From contig NZ_JRKM01000001.1 in the NCBI RefSeq assembly GCF_000768065.1, forward strand, positions 3,268,001-3,332,000: a stretch of DNA of 64,000 nt. Direction: 5' to 3'. Numbering within the stretch: position 1 is the first letter of the stretch; the number at the start of each line of letters is the position of its first letter. Below the pieces are notes generated by a model. It was not told the origin of the DNA. It ran no database searches and worked only from the letters and a program-made list of their open reading frames with translations. Positions 1-7,600 of the stretch are shown one piece after another. The DNA is from Aquabacterium sp. NJ1 (GTDB lineage Bacteria; Pseudomonadota; Gammaproteobacteria; Burkholderiales; Burkholderiaceae_C). The position numbers and the translations under genes are program-made.

Positions 1-321
1 TCCATCGAAGGTCAGATCTGATGCGGCTTTGGGCGCTTGCTCATTACGCAGGCGTTCCTCAAAAGCTGTGCGTTGCGATGGTAATGCCCTTTACCAGGGA
101 AAAACAGCCCGCCCCCACCTTTGTGGCCCTCGAACATCAAGATTTTTTGCGTTGAAACAGGGCTTGTACCGTCTTGGGGCATGTTTGGGCCTGTTGGTGC
201 ACACCGCCAGGGCCTGATTGGGCGGTGTCGCCGTTCTTCCGAAACCTGTCGTGAATGTTCTCTGCAGGCTTGGCCCAATTGGTGTTCAATCTGGGCTTTC
301 GCTGATTCTCCGGAGTAATTG
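1..321. other. Left window edge, no gene recognised
   Basis: I see no convincing gene here. Short open frames exist on both strands, but none has a recognisable domain or a good ribosome binding site. The stretch probably holds the end of an upstream transcription unit and the promoter of the flavin oxidoreductase gene that follows. No clear terminator hairpin is visible. Confidence 0.5.
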
Positions 322-1584
322 ATGACGCCTCAGGCTGTGCTGGCTCAACCGTTCACCCTGCCCAATGGGCAAGTGATCAAGAACCGTTTGTTCAAGTCTG
401 CGATGAGCGAGGCCTTGAGCGACCGCACTTGTGTGGCCACGCCGGAACTGGCCCGCTTGTATGGCGCCTGGGCGGACGGCGGCATCGGCTTGTGCGTCAC
501 CGGCAACGTGATGATCGACAAGCGCGCCCTGGGTGAGCCCGGCAATGTGGTCATCGAAGACGACTCGCATCTGCCGGCACTCAAGGCCTGGGCACAAGCA
601 GCCACACGCAACGGCACGCAATGCTGGGTGCAACTCAATCACCCGGGCAAGCAATCGCCCAAAGGCCTGAACAAGGAAACCGTGTCGCCCTCGGCCGTGC
701 CCTTCAGGCCCGAGATGAAGATGATGTTCGCCACGCCACGTGAACTCACGGAAGCCGAGATCCACGGCCTGATCCAGCGTTTTGCCAATGCCGCCGCCAT
801 CGTCAAGAAGGCGGGCTTCACGGGTGTGCAGATCCACGGTGCGCACGGCTACCTGGTCAGCCAGTTCCTGTCACCACACCACAACCGCCGCAACGATGCA
901 TGGGGTGGCACACCCGAGAAGCGCCGCCGCTTTGTGCTGGAGGTCTACCGCGCCATGCGTGAACAGGTGGGGCCGGACTTCGCCATCGGCATCAAGCTGA
1001 ACTCGGCGGATTTCCAGCGTGGTGGCTTCACTGAAGAAGAGTCGCTGGACACCATCCGCGCCCTGGCCGATGCCGGCATCGACCTGGTCGAGATCTCGGG
1101 TGGCACGTATGAAGCACCCGCCATGACCGGTGTGAAGGCCAGCAAGGAGCCCGTCAAGGAAAGCACGCGTCAGCGTGAAGCCTATTTCCTGGCCTTCGCT
1201 GAAAAGGCCCGCAAGGCCGTGAAGACGCCGCTGGTGGTCACGGGCGGCTTCCGTTCGGTGCGCGGCATGGCGGACGCCATCTCCTCGGGCGCGGTGGATT
1301 TTGTGGGCCTGGCGCGTGCGCTGGCCATCGAGCCCGATGTGCCCAAGCGCCTGTTGGCCGGGCAGGAGCCGCGCGAGCAGGTGCGCCCGCTCAAGACCGG
1401 CATCTCCTTCGTCGACAAGACCGGCTTGATGGAGGTGTCCTGGTACACCGGCCAGCTCAAGCGCATCGGCCGGGGTCAGGCGCCCAAGCCGCGTGAATCG
1501 GCCCTGTGGGTCTTCGTCAAGATCATGGCCCAGCAGGCGGGCCTGGGGCGCAAGAAGGCGCCCAAGCGGTTGCGCGCGACCTGA
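322..1584 (+). CDS. NADH:flavin oxidoreductase, old yellow enzyme family
   Basis: This 420-residue protein is an FMN-dependent ene-reductase of the old yellow enzyme class, predicted to be cytoplasmic and to use NAD(P)H to reduce activated C=C bonds. It is a TIM barrel. The family signature HGAHGYLVSQFLSPHHN followed by RxDxWGG lies near residues 172-196, and the late phosphate-binding segment VVTGGFRS is present. I chose ATG 322 because cggag lies 6 bases upstream; an in-frame TTG directly precedes it. The physiological substrate cannot be read from the sequence. The gene is followed by about 150 bases carrying a Fur box for the next operon, so it is probably a separate unit. Confidence 0.9.
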   Translation: MTPQAVLAQPFTLPNGQVIKNRLFKSAMSEALSDRTCVATPELARLYGAWADGGIGLCVTGNVMIDKRALGEPGNVVIEDDSHLPALKAWAQAATRNGTQCWVQLNHPGKQSPKGLNKETVSPSAVPFRPEMKMMFATPRELTEAEIHGLIQRFANAAAIVKKAGFTGVQIHGAHGYLVSQFLSPHHNRRNDAWGGTPEKRRRFVLEVYRAMREQVGPDFAIGIKLNSADFQRGGFTEEESLDTIRALADAGIDLVEISGGTYEAPAMTGVKASKEPVKESTRQREAYFLAFAEKARKAVKTPLVVTGGFRSVRGMADAISSGAVDFVGLARALAIEPDVPKRLLAGQEPREQVRPLKTGISFVDKTGLMEVSWYTGQLKRIGRGQAPKPRESALWVFVKIMAQQAGLGRKKAPKRLRAT

Positions 1585-1702
1585 GCCTTGGCCGCGATCG
1601 AGCTCGCGGTACCCCGTTTGATTTGAGCGTCAACCGCCCCTGTTCGCGGGGGTAGTTGACTGGCTTGCTGCGCCAGATCAAGGCAGGCGAATCAATAAAC
1701 AT

Positions 1703-1721
1703 GATAATGCGAACCATTGTC
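1703..1721 (+). promoter_or_regulatory. Fur box upstream of the peroxidase-porin-flavoprotein operon
   Basis: The 19-base sequence GATAATGCGAACCATTGTC matches the classical Fur box GATAATGATAATCATTATC at 15 of 19 positions and keeps both half-sites. It lies 18 bases before the ATG at 1740, where bound Fe-Fur would block transcription. A fur gene is present in the same window at 15530-15976. Iron repression of the operon is inferred, not shown. Confidence 0.8.
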
Positions 1722-1739
1722 ATTTAGATTCGCTTGAGC

Positions 1740-3035
1740 ATGACCCCCGCCTTGTACCCGCCCTCGCTGAGGGCAAGCTGGCGCCTGATCCTGGCGGCCG
1801 GCGCCAGCCTGATCCTGAGTGCCTGTGGTGGTGGCGGCGGTGGTGCGCCCTCGGGCAGTTCGTCGTCGACATCGCAGTCGGTGGGTTTGACGGCCACGGC
1901 GGCGCTGGGCGAGAAAATCTTCAAGGATCCCAGCCTGTCGCTCAACGGCAACCAGTCCTGCGCCAGTTGTCATGTGGCCGATCGCGGGCACGCCGGGCCG
2001 TTTTCGGCCGACCCTGCCCATGCCACTGAAACCGGGTCTGACGGGGTTTCGCTGGGCGGGCGTGTGGCGCCGTCCATCCGCTATCTTGTTTTCAACAACG
2101 TGCCTTTCGGTATTGACTCGGAGGGCACGGCCGCGGGTGGCTTCTTCTGGGATGGGCGTGCGGCGACGCTGGCCGAGCAGGGCAAAGGCCCCTTCCTGAA
2201 CCCCAAGGAAATGGCCAATGCCGATGTGGCCACGGTCATTGCCAAGCTGGCTGCCGCGACGTACGCCAACGAGTTCAAGGCTTTGTACGGGCAGGCTGTC
2301 TTCAATGATCCTCAAGCCGCTTTCGAAAAGGTCGCACTGGCCTTGCAGGCCTATCAAAAAGAGTCACCCGAGTTCACGCCGTTCAGCAGCAAGTACGACG
2401 CTTTCCTGCGTGGACAGGCCAGCCTGAGCGCCAGCGAATTGCGGGGGCTGGCCCTATTCAACACAAGAGACAGCGAAACGGACCCGAGCAAGAACAAGGG
2501 CAATTGCGTAGCCTGCCACCCCAGTGCCATTGGCAAGGACGGCAGCTTCCCCTTGTTCACCGATTTCTCCTACGACGCGCTGGGCGTGCCCCGGAACTGG
2601 AAGGTGGCCACCAACCCTGCTCAGTTCGATCTGGGGTTGTGCGACAACGGCACGGACACCATCAATGCCTTGAACGCATCAACCAAAGCCGCGTTGTGCG
2701 GCAAGTTCAAGGTGCCTTCGCTGCGCAATGTCGGCTTGCGCAAGGCCTTCTTTCACAACGGGCGCTTCACATCCTTGACCGATGTGGTGACCTTCTACGT
2801 GCAGCGCGATATCAACCCGGATCAGTTCTACCTGGATGCCCACAACCAGCCTGACGTCAAGTTCAATGACTTGCCCCCGGCCTACCGCGGCAACGTCAAT
2901 ACCACGGAGGGGCCCTATAACCGCGGCCCTGGTGACAACCCGGCACTCAGCCCTGCAGAGATCGCCGACGTGGTCAGTTTCCTGTGCACGCTGACAGACG
3001 GCTGGGCCGGCTCGGACCTGGCCTGCCAGCGTTGA
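1740..3035 (+). CDS. MauG-like di-haem cytochrome c peroxidase family lipoprotein
   Basis: This 431-residue protein belongs to the di-haem cytochrome c peroxidase/MauG family. An N-terminal hydrophobic segment ends in the lipobox LSAC, followed by a Gly/Ser-rich linker, so it is probably a lipoprotein facing the periplasm or outer membrane. Two c-type haem motifs are visible: CASCH with its first Cys near residue 74 and CVACH near residue 256. The family uses two haems to reduce peroxide or to oxidise partner proteins; which applies here is unknown. ATG 1740 was chosen because the signal peptide begins there; an in-frame TTG at 1734 is an alternative. It is the first gene of a five-gene run with tight spacing downstream. 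Confidence 0.88.
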   Translation: MTPALYPPSLRASWRLILAAGASLILSACGGGGGGAPSGSSSSTSQSVGLTATAALGEKIFKDPSLSLNGNQSCASCHVADRGHAGPFSADPAHATETGSDGVSLGGRVAPSIRYLVFNNVPFGIDSEGTAAGGFFWDGRAATLAEQGKGPFLNPKEMANADVATVIAKLAAATYANEFKALYGQAVFNDPQAAFEKVALALQAYQKESPEFTPFSSKYDAFLRGQASLSASELRGLALFNTRDSETDPSKNKGNCVACHPSAIGKDGSFPLFTDFSYDALGVPRNWKVATNPAQFDLGLCDNGTDTINALNASTKAALCGKFKVPSLRNVGLRKAFFHNGRFTSLTDVVTFYVQRDINPDQFYLDAHNQPDVKFNDLPPAYRGNVNTTEGPYNRGPGDNPALSPAEIADVVSFLCTLTDGWAGSDLACQR

Positions 3036-3100
3036 TGGCGCTCACCGCGCCACGACTTGCGCTTCCATTCAAACCCATCGAGCTAAACGGAACTTTTGTC

Positions 3101-4561
3101 ATGAACCAAGTGCATCGTCTTACCTTGCTGGCCGGCGCCTGCCTGAGCCTGTGTTCGGCTGCAGGCGCTGAGACCGCCGCCAGGCCATCCCACAAGGCCG
3201 CTATCAAGACGGCGGCAGCCGTGGCCGTGGCGCAGCCCTCTGCGCGCGAAGCCGAGTTGATGCAGCGCCTGGACAAGCTCGCTGCTGAAGTCGAGCAGCT
3301 GAAGTCGCAACTGGCCGAGGTCAAGCAACAGCAGGTTCAGCAAGCGGCTGCACCGCAGCCCGCAGCGCTTGCAGCGGCGCCGCTTGCCGCCACACCTGCA
3401 GCACCTGCTGCCGCGACCAACGGTGCGGTCAATGGCGCGATCAATGGCGCGATCAATGGTGTGGACAGCGTGGCGGGTGCGCCCACCGCCGAGCCTGCCA
3501 CCGTGCTGACCGGTTATGGCGAGATCAACTACAACCGCTACAAGGACGCCTCGCGCAACCAGGCCGATGTGCGCCGTGCGGTGCTGGGCGTGCAGCATCG
3601 ACTGGATGCCAAGACCAAAATCGTGACCGAACTGGAAGTCGAGCACGCGGTGAGTTCGGCCGACGACAAGGGTGAGGTGGAGATCGAACAGGCTTATGCC
3701 GAGCGCCAGCTCAATGACCGTTGGGCCTTGCGTGCAGGCCTGTTCCTGATGCCCTCGGGCTTGCTCAACGAGAACCACGAGCCCACGGCGTATTACGGTG
3801 TCGAGCGCAACTTTGTGGAAACCGCCATCATCCCCAGCACCTGGCGTGAAGGCGGCCTGCAACTGGTGGGCAACTTCGACAACGGCCTGACGCTGCAAGC
3901 CGGCTTGAGCACGAGCTTTGATGTGTCCAAGTGGCAAACAACCGGTGACGAGGCGCCTGAAACCGCCGAGTCCCCCCTGGGTTCGGTGCACCAGGAACTG
4001 TCGCAAGCCCATGCCAAGGATCCGGCCGTGTTCGTGGCCCTGAACTGGCGCGGTGTGCCTGGCCTGCAGCTGGGCGGTTCCTGGTTCTCGGGCAACGGTG
4101 GCCAGGGCCAGGCCGCGGCCGTGGGCAACAGCCTGCGCGTGACGCTTTGGGATCTGCATGCCCGCTACACCCTGGGCGCACTGGATCTGTCGTCCGTGTA
4201 TGCACGCGGCACGATCTCGGGCACGGCGGCTTTCAACACGATCAACATCGGCAGCGGCCCGGACTGGTTCCCCATCCCCAAGAGCTTCGATGGCGCCTAT
4301 GTGCAGGCGGCCTACAAGCTCTGGTCATGGGATGACCTGATCCTGTCACCCTTCGTGCGTGCCGAGCGCTTCAACACACGCAAGTCCTATGCTGACATCG
4401 GCCAGGGCCTGACGGCAGATGCCGCACCCACCGAGCGCGTCTACACCCTGGGTGCCAACCTGAACGTGGGCCAGGGCCTGGTCTTCAAGGCCGACATCCA
4501 GCGCTTCCAGCAGAACAAGGACAATAACCGTTTCGACCTGGGCCTGGGCTGGAGCTTCTGA
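3101..4561 (+). CDS. Outer-membrane porin-like beta-barrel with N-terminal coiled coil
   Basis: This 486-residue protein has a signal peptide (about residues 1-23), a charged heptad-like coiled coil near residues 48-78, an Ala/Pro-rich spacer containing NGAVNGAINGAINGV, and then an amphipathic barrel starting at LTGYGEINYNRY and ending in an aromatic C-terminus (LGLGWSF), as outer-membrane proteins do. The barrel resembles phosphate-selective porin O/P-like proteins. The coiled coil may trimerise it or reach the peptidoglycan. It lies 65 bases after the di-haem peroxidase gene and 2 bases before the flavoprotein gene, so it is probably cotranscribed. The substrate is unknown; an iron- or electron-transfer-related role is inferred from the Fur box and neighbours. 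Confidence 0.8.
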   Translation: MNQVHRLTLLAGACLSLCSAAGAETAARPSHKAAIKTAAAVAVAQPSAREAELMQRLDKLAAEVEQLKSQLAEVKQQQVQQAAAPQPAALAAAPLAATPAAPAAATNGAVNGAINGAINGVDSVAGAPTAEPATVLTGYGEINYNRYKDASRNQADVRRAVLGVQHRLDAKTKIVTELEVEHAVSSADDKGEVEIEQAYAERQLNDRWALRAGLFLMPSGLLNENHEPTAYYGVERNFVETAIIPSTWREGGLQLVGNFDNGLTLQAGLSTSFDVSKWQTTGDEAPETAESPLGSVHQELSQAHAKDPAVFVALNWRGVPGLQLGGSWFSGNGGQGQAAAVGNSLRVTLWDLHARYTLGALDLSSVYARGTISGTAAFNTINIGSGPDWFPIPKSFDGAYVQAAYKLWSWDDLILSPFVRAERFNTRKSYADIGQGLTADAAPTERVYTLGANLNVGQGLVFKADIQRFQQNKDNNRFDLGLGWSF

Positions 4562-4563
4562 AC

Positions 4564-5142
4564 ATGCGCTTCAAACTGATCGATGGGGCAAGTGCCTTGC
4601 CTGGTGTGGCTTTGGCGGCGGCTGCCTTGCCGGTGACGGCCTACGCCGTGGACTACATGACGCCCCAGCAGGCGCAGCAGGCCTTGTTCCCGCAAGCTGA
4701 TCGGTTCGAGCTGCGCGAGGTCAAGTTGTCTGCCACGCAGATGCAGGACATGGCCACACGCCTGGGGGTGCCCGCACGCTCGGCCCAATGGAAGCTGCTG
4801 GAGGCCACGCAGGCCGGCAAGCGCCTGGGCTGGGCGGTGGTCGACAACGTGGTGGGCAAGTTCGAACTGATCACGTATGCGGTGGGCATCTCGGCTGACG
4901 GCGGCATCAAGCAGGTGGAGATCCTGTCCTACCGTGAAAGCCATGGTGGTGAAGTGCGCCTGCCGGCCTGGCGCCAGCAGTTTGTGGGCAAGACCGTGCA
5001 GTCGCCCATCAAGGTGGGCAACGACATCGCCAACATCAGCGGGGCCACCTTGTCGTGTACGCACCTGACCGAAGGCATCAAGCGCATCGCCGCGGTGATC
5101 GACCTGGCCCGAAGCAGTGGCCAGCTTGGAGCCGGTGCGTGA
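4564..5142 (+). CDS. Secreted FMN-binding domain protein (covalently flavinylated)
   Basis: This 192-residue protein begins with a hydrophobic signal segment ending near AYA and carries one FMN-binding domain like those of NqrC and RnfG. The flavinylation motif SGAT is at residues 159-162, so Thr162 should receive FMN by a phosphoester bond. The next gene, overlapping by 4 bases, encodes the ApbE enzyme that performs this reaction, which strongly supports the assignment. It probably shuttles electrons between the small membrane protein encoded downstream and periplasmic acceptors. Start ATG 4564 lies 2 bases after the porin stop codon. Confidence 0.87.
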   Translation: MRFKLIDGASALPGVALAAAALPVTAYAVDYMTPQQAQQALFPQADRFELREVKLSATQMQDMATRLGVPARSAQWKLLEATQAGKRLGWAVVDNVVGKFELITYAVGISADGGIKQVEILSYRESHGGEVRLPAWRQQFVGKTVQSPIKVGNDIANISGATLSCTHLTEGIKRIAAVIDLARSSGQLGAGA

Positions 5143-5933
5143 GCATGTTTGCCGTGCCCCCGCTTGACGGGCACGGCTGGTTGAGGCGCGCCCGGCCCAT
5201 GCTGGGCACCTTGGTGGACATCGGCGTGCCGGCGGGCGCGGAGCAAGCCCTGCACGAGGCCTTCAGCGCCATCTGGCAGGTGCAGCAAACCATGTCGGTG
5301 TTCGAGCCGGGCAGTGACCTGTCACGCAGCCATGCGGCTGGCGTGGGCGAGCCGGTGCGCCTGCACCCCTGGACGGCCCAGGTGCTGCAACTGGCCCAGA
5401 CCTTGTCTGCTCAGACCGACGGCCTGTTCGATGTGGCCCTGGGCTCTGGCGCCTGGCAGTTGCAGGAAGATGGCGAACACACCGACCTGCTGCGCCTGAG
5501 CCCGGCCACCCGCCTTGACTTGGGCGGCCTGGCCAAAGGCTGGGCCGTGGACCGCGCGGTGGAGGCTGCGCTTGATCAGGGCGCCGAGGCCGTGTGGGTC
5601 AATGCCGGTGGCGACCTGCGCGTGCAAGGCCTGACGTTGCCCGTCGTCTTGCGTGACGAGTTGACGGGCGGCGTGCGCCCCTGGGCCGAGCTGGCAGACG
5701 GCGCCATGGCCACCAGCGATTTCAGGGCCGGGGCGCGTTCGGCATTGAGCGGCACGGTGCAGGCTGGCCACCTCAGCGTGGTGGCGCCCCAATGCGCCTG
5801 GGCCGATGCGCTGACCAAGGTGCTGGCGCAACAGGCGCCACAACTGCATGGGGCACAAGGCCTGGCGCACGATTTGCTGCAACACTATCAGGCTCAAGTC
5901 TGGGTTCACGACACGTCCACAAGCTCGCCATGA
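5139..5933 (+). CDS. apbE: FAD:protein FMN transferase, ApbE family
   Basis: This protein transfers FMN from FAD to a Thr/Ser of a client protein, here most likely the preceding FMN-binding protein. Family motifs visible in order are PMLGTLV near the N-terminus, DLGGLAKGWAVDRAVE, NAGGDLRV and the C-terminal WADALTKVL (equivalent of ADALST). At 264 residues it is shorter than typical ApbE (about 320-350) and shows no obvious signal peptide, so it may act before export or be a compact variant. I start it at GTG 5139, which overlaps the upstream stop in GTGA and has ttggag 7 bases before; ATG 5145 is an alternative. It overlaps the next gene by 4 bases. Confidence 0.88.
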   Translation: MSMFAVPPLDGHGWLRRARPMLGTLVDIGVPAGAEQALHEAFSAIWQVQQTMSVFEPGSDLSRSHAAGVGEPVRLHPWTAQVLQLAQTLSAQTDGLFDVALGSGAWQLQEDGEHTDLLRLSPATRLDLGGLAKGWAVDRAVEAALDQGAEAVWVNAGGDLRVQGLTLPVVLRDELTGGVRPWAELADGAMATSDFRAGARSALSGTVQAGHLSVVAPQCAWADALTKVLAQQAPQLHGAQGLAHDLLQHYQAQVWVHDTSTSSP

Positions 5934-6370
5934 AGCAACGCAACCGTCTCTCCCGCGCACAACGCCGCATGCTGTATGCCAGCACGGCGGCCCTGGTGTT
6001 GACCGGCTTGATGTGGCTGAGCGTGCACCAGCTGGCCTGGCCCGTGATGTCGCGTGCCAGCATGGAAGGCCTGCCCAGCCCTTGGGAGCCCTGGCTGATG
6101 AAGCTGCATGGTGCGGCCATGATGGTGATGCTGTTCATGGTCGGGCGCATCTCGTCCACCCATGTGATGCGGGGCCTGCGCCTGCACTGGCGCGTGCGTG
6201 ATGGCATCGGCCTGCTGGTGGGGGGCGCCTTGCTGGCCTTGACCGGCTACAGCCTCTACTACCTGATCCCCGATGACTGGCGTGATGCGAATGGCTGGGT
6301 GCACGCCGCCATCGGCACCCTGTGGGCGGCGACGCTGCTGTGGCACCGCCGCCGCCCGCCGGGCCGTTGA
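5930..6370 (+). CDS. Small four-helix membrane protein, DUF4405/cytochrome b-like
   Basis: This 146-residue protein has four predicted membrane helices (about residues 14-34, 55-77, 92-113 and 122-139) and histidines at 33, 60, 78, 86, 125 and 139, some placed in or at the edges of helices as b-haem ligands would be. It resembles small DUF4405-type membrane proteins found beside ApbE and FMN-binding proteins. The likely role is to pass electrons from the quinone pool or a dehydrogenase to the flavoprotein. Its ATG overlaps the apbE stop in ATGA, indicating translational coupling. Haem binding is inferred only. Its stop codon directly abuts that of the convergent terC gene. Confidence 0.65.
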   Translation: MKQRNRLSRAQRRMLYASTAALVLTGLMWLSVHQLAWPVMSRASMEGLPSPWEPWLMKLHGAAMMVMLFMVGRISSTHVMRGLRLHWRVRDGIGLLVGGALLALTGYSLYYLIPDDWRDANGWVHAAIGTLWAATLLWHRRRPPGR

Positions 6371-7339
6371 TCAACCCGCTGTCTTGCTGGGGCCGATGGC
6401 CGGTGCGGTCTTCACGCTCCAGATCATGGTGATGGCCAGGATGCCCATCACCACACCCAGCGAGGCCAGCACGGGGATCTTCACGATGTCGATCAGCATC
6501 ATCTTGCTGCCGATGAACACCAGGATCACGGCCAGGCCATAACTCAGCAGGTGGAATTTGGCTGCCATCGCCGCCAGCAGGAAGTACATCGCACGCAGGC
6601 CCAGGATGGCAAAGATGTTGGACGTCAGCACGATGAACGGGTCGGCCGTGATGGCGTAGATCGCGGGGATCGAGTCCACCGCAAAGATCACGTCCGTGAA
6701 GCCGACCAGGGCCACGACCAGCAGCAGCGGGGTAGCAATGCGCACGCCGTTCTGCCTTGTCCACAAGCGTTCACCGTCAAAGTGCTTGCTCACGGGCAGG
6801 ATGCGGCGCAGCAGCTTGAGCGCCGGGTTGTCTTCCAGGTTGGGCTCCTTGTCTGCAGCCCACCACATCTTGATGCCGGTGAGCAGCAGGAAGGCGCCAA
6901 ACACATACAGCACCCAGTGGAACTGCGCGATCAGCCAGCCACCGACCAGGATCATCGCCGTGCGCAGCACGATGGCCCCGATGATGCCCATCATCAGCAC
7001 GCGCTTCTGGTAGGCCGGCGGCACCGAGAAGTAGGTGAAGATCATCAGGAAGACAAAGATGTTGTCGACCGCCAGGGACTTTTCGATCAGGTAGCCGGTG
7101 AGGAACTCAAGTGCCTTGGTTTGGGCGATGACGTTGCCTTGCTCTTGCGCAAAGGCCCACCACAACAGGCCATTGAAGGCCAGGCTGAGCGCCACCCAGA
7201 TGGCCGACCAGCGTATGGCCTCCGGCACGCTCACTTCATGGGCGCCTTGTTTGCGCAGGACGACAAAGTCCACGAACAAGGCGGCGAGTACGAACAAGAC
7301 GAAAACGATCCAGAGCCAGAGTGGCGCCAGGGTTTGCAT
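6371..7339 (-). CDS. TerC/Alx family integral membrane protein (Mn2+ export type)
   Basis: This 322-residue polytopic membrane protein belongs to the TerC family (E. coli Alx, B. subtilis YkoY/MeeF), whose members export manganese or metallate exoenzymes. The two inverted-repeat motifs with membrane-embedded acidic residues are clear: KSLAVDNIFVF in the first half and FTDVIFAVDSIPAI in the second. The start ATG 7339 follows ggag by 7 bases. A yybP-ykoY riboswitch lies immediately upstream, consistent with induction by manganese. The gene is convergent with the flavoprotein operon with no bases between the stop codons. Confidence 0.9.
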   Translation of the reverse strand: MQTLAPLWLWIVFVLFVLAALFVDFVVLRKQGAHEVSVPEAIRWSAIWVALSLAFNGLLWWAFAQEQGNVIAQTKALEFLTGYLIEKSLAVDNIFVFLMIFTYFSVPPAYQKRVLMMGIIGAIVLRTAMILVGGWLIAQFHWVLYVFGAFLLLTGIKMWWAADKEPNLEDNPALKLLRRILPVSKHFDGERLWTRQNGVRIATPLLLVVALVGFTDVIFAVDSIPAIYAITADPFIVLTSNIFAILGLRAMYFLLAAMAAKFHLLSYGLAVILVFIGSKMMLIDIVKIPVLASLGVVMGILAITMIWSVKTAPAIGPSKTAG

Positions 7340-7394
7340 GGTGGTTCTCCAAAAGGAACATTCATGGCGAAGCCGACATGGCTTCGCACCTCAA

Positions 7395-7530
7395 GCGCCG
7401 AAAAATCTTGCTGGACAGACGGGCGTCTGCTGTGAACCCCGGAAGAGCCTGCATTGCACAGGCCTTCGTGTTGACGGGGTGACACCGCAACCCTGACGGG
7501 CTGCGCGCTACTCCTCTTTCGGACAGACGG
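7395..7530 (-). promoter_or_regulatory. yybP-ykoY manganese riboswitch upstream of terC
   Basis: On the minus strand this leader carries the hallmark GAGGAGTAGC loop (7506-7517), a central CCCGTCAACA segment and the downstream TCTTCCGGGG segment that define the yybP-ykoY motif. The 10-mer CCGTCTGTCC occurs twice, at 7521-7530 and 7413-7422. Both copies can pair with the intervening GCAGACGC (7423-7430), which gives an obvious switch between the closing stem of the aptamer and a downstream hairpin. A further 8-bp hairpin (7367-7387) sits just before the ribosome binding site. Boundaries are approximate. Confidence 0.85.
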
Positions 7531-7600
7531 ATTCTAGCCGGGGTGGGCTTTGCCCCCGTGCGGTGTAAGGATTTGAGGCGAGCCTGCTGGCCGGGCGGCT

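Noticed and set aside
12-278. Minus-strand 88-codon frame at the window edge
   Set aside because: No domain, no ribosome binding site and atypical composition; not supportable as a gene.
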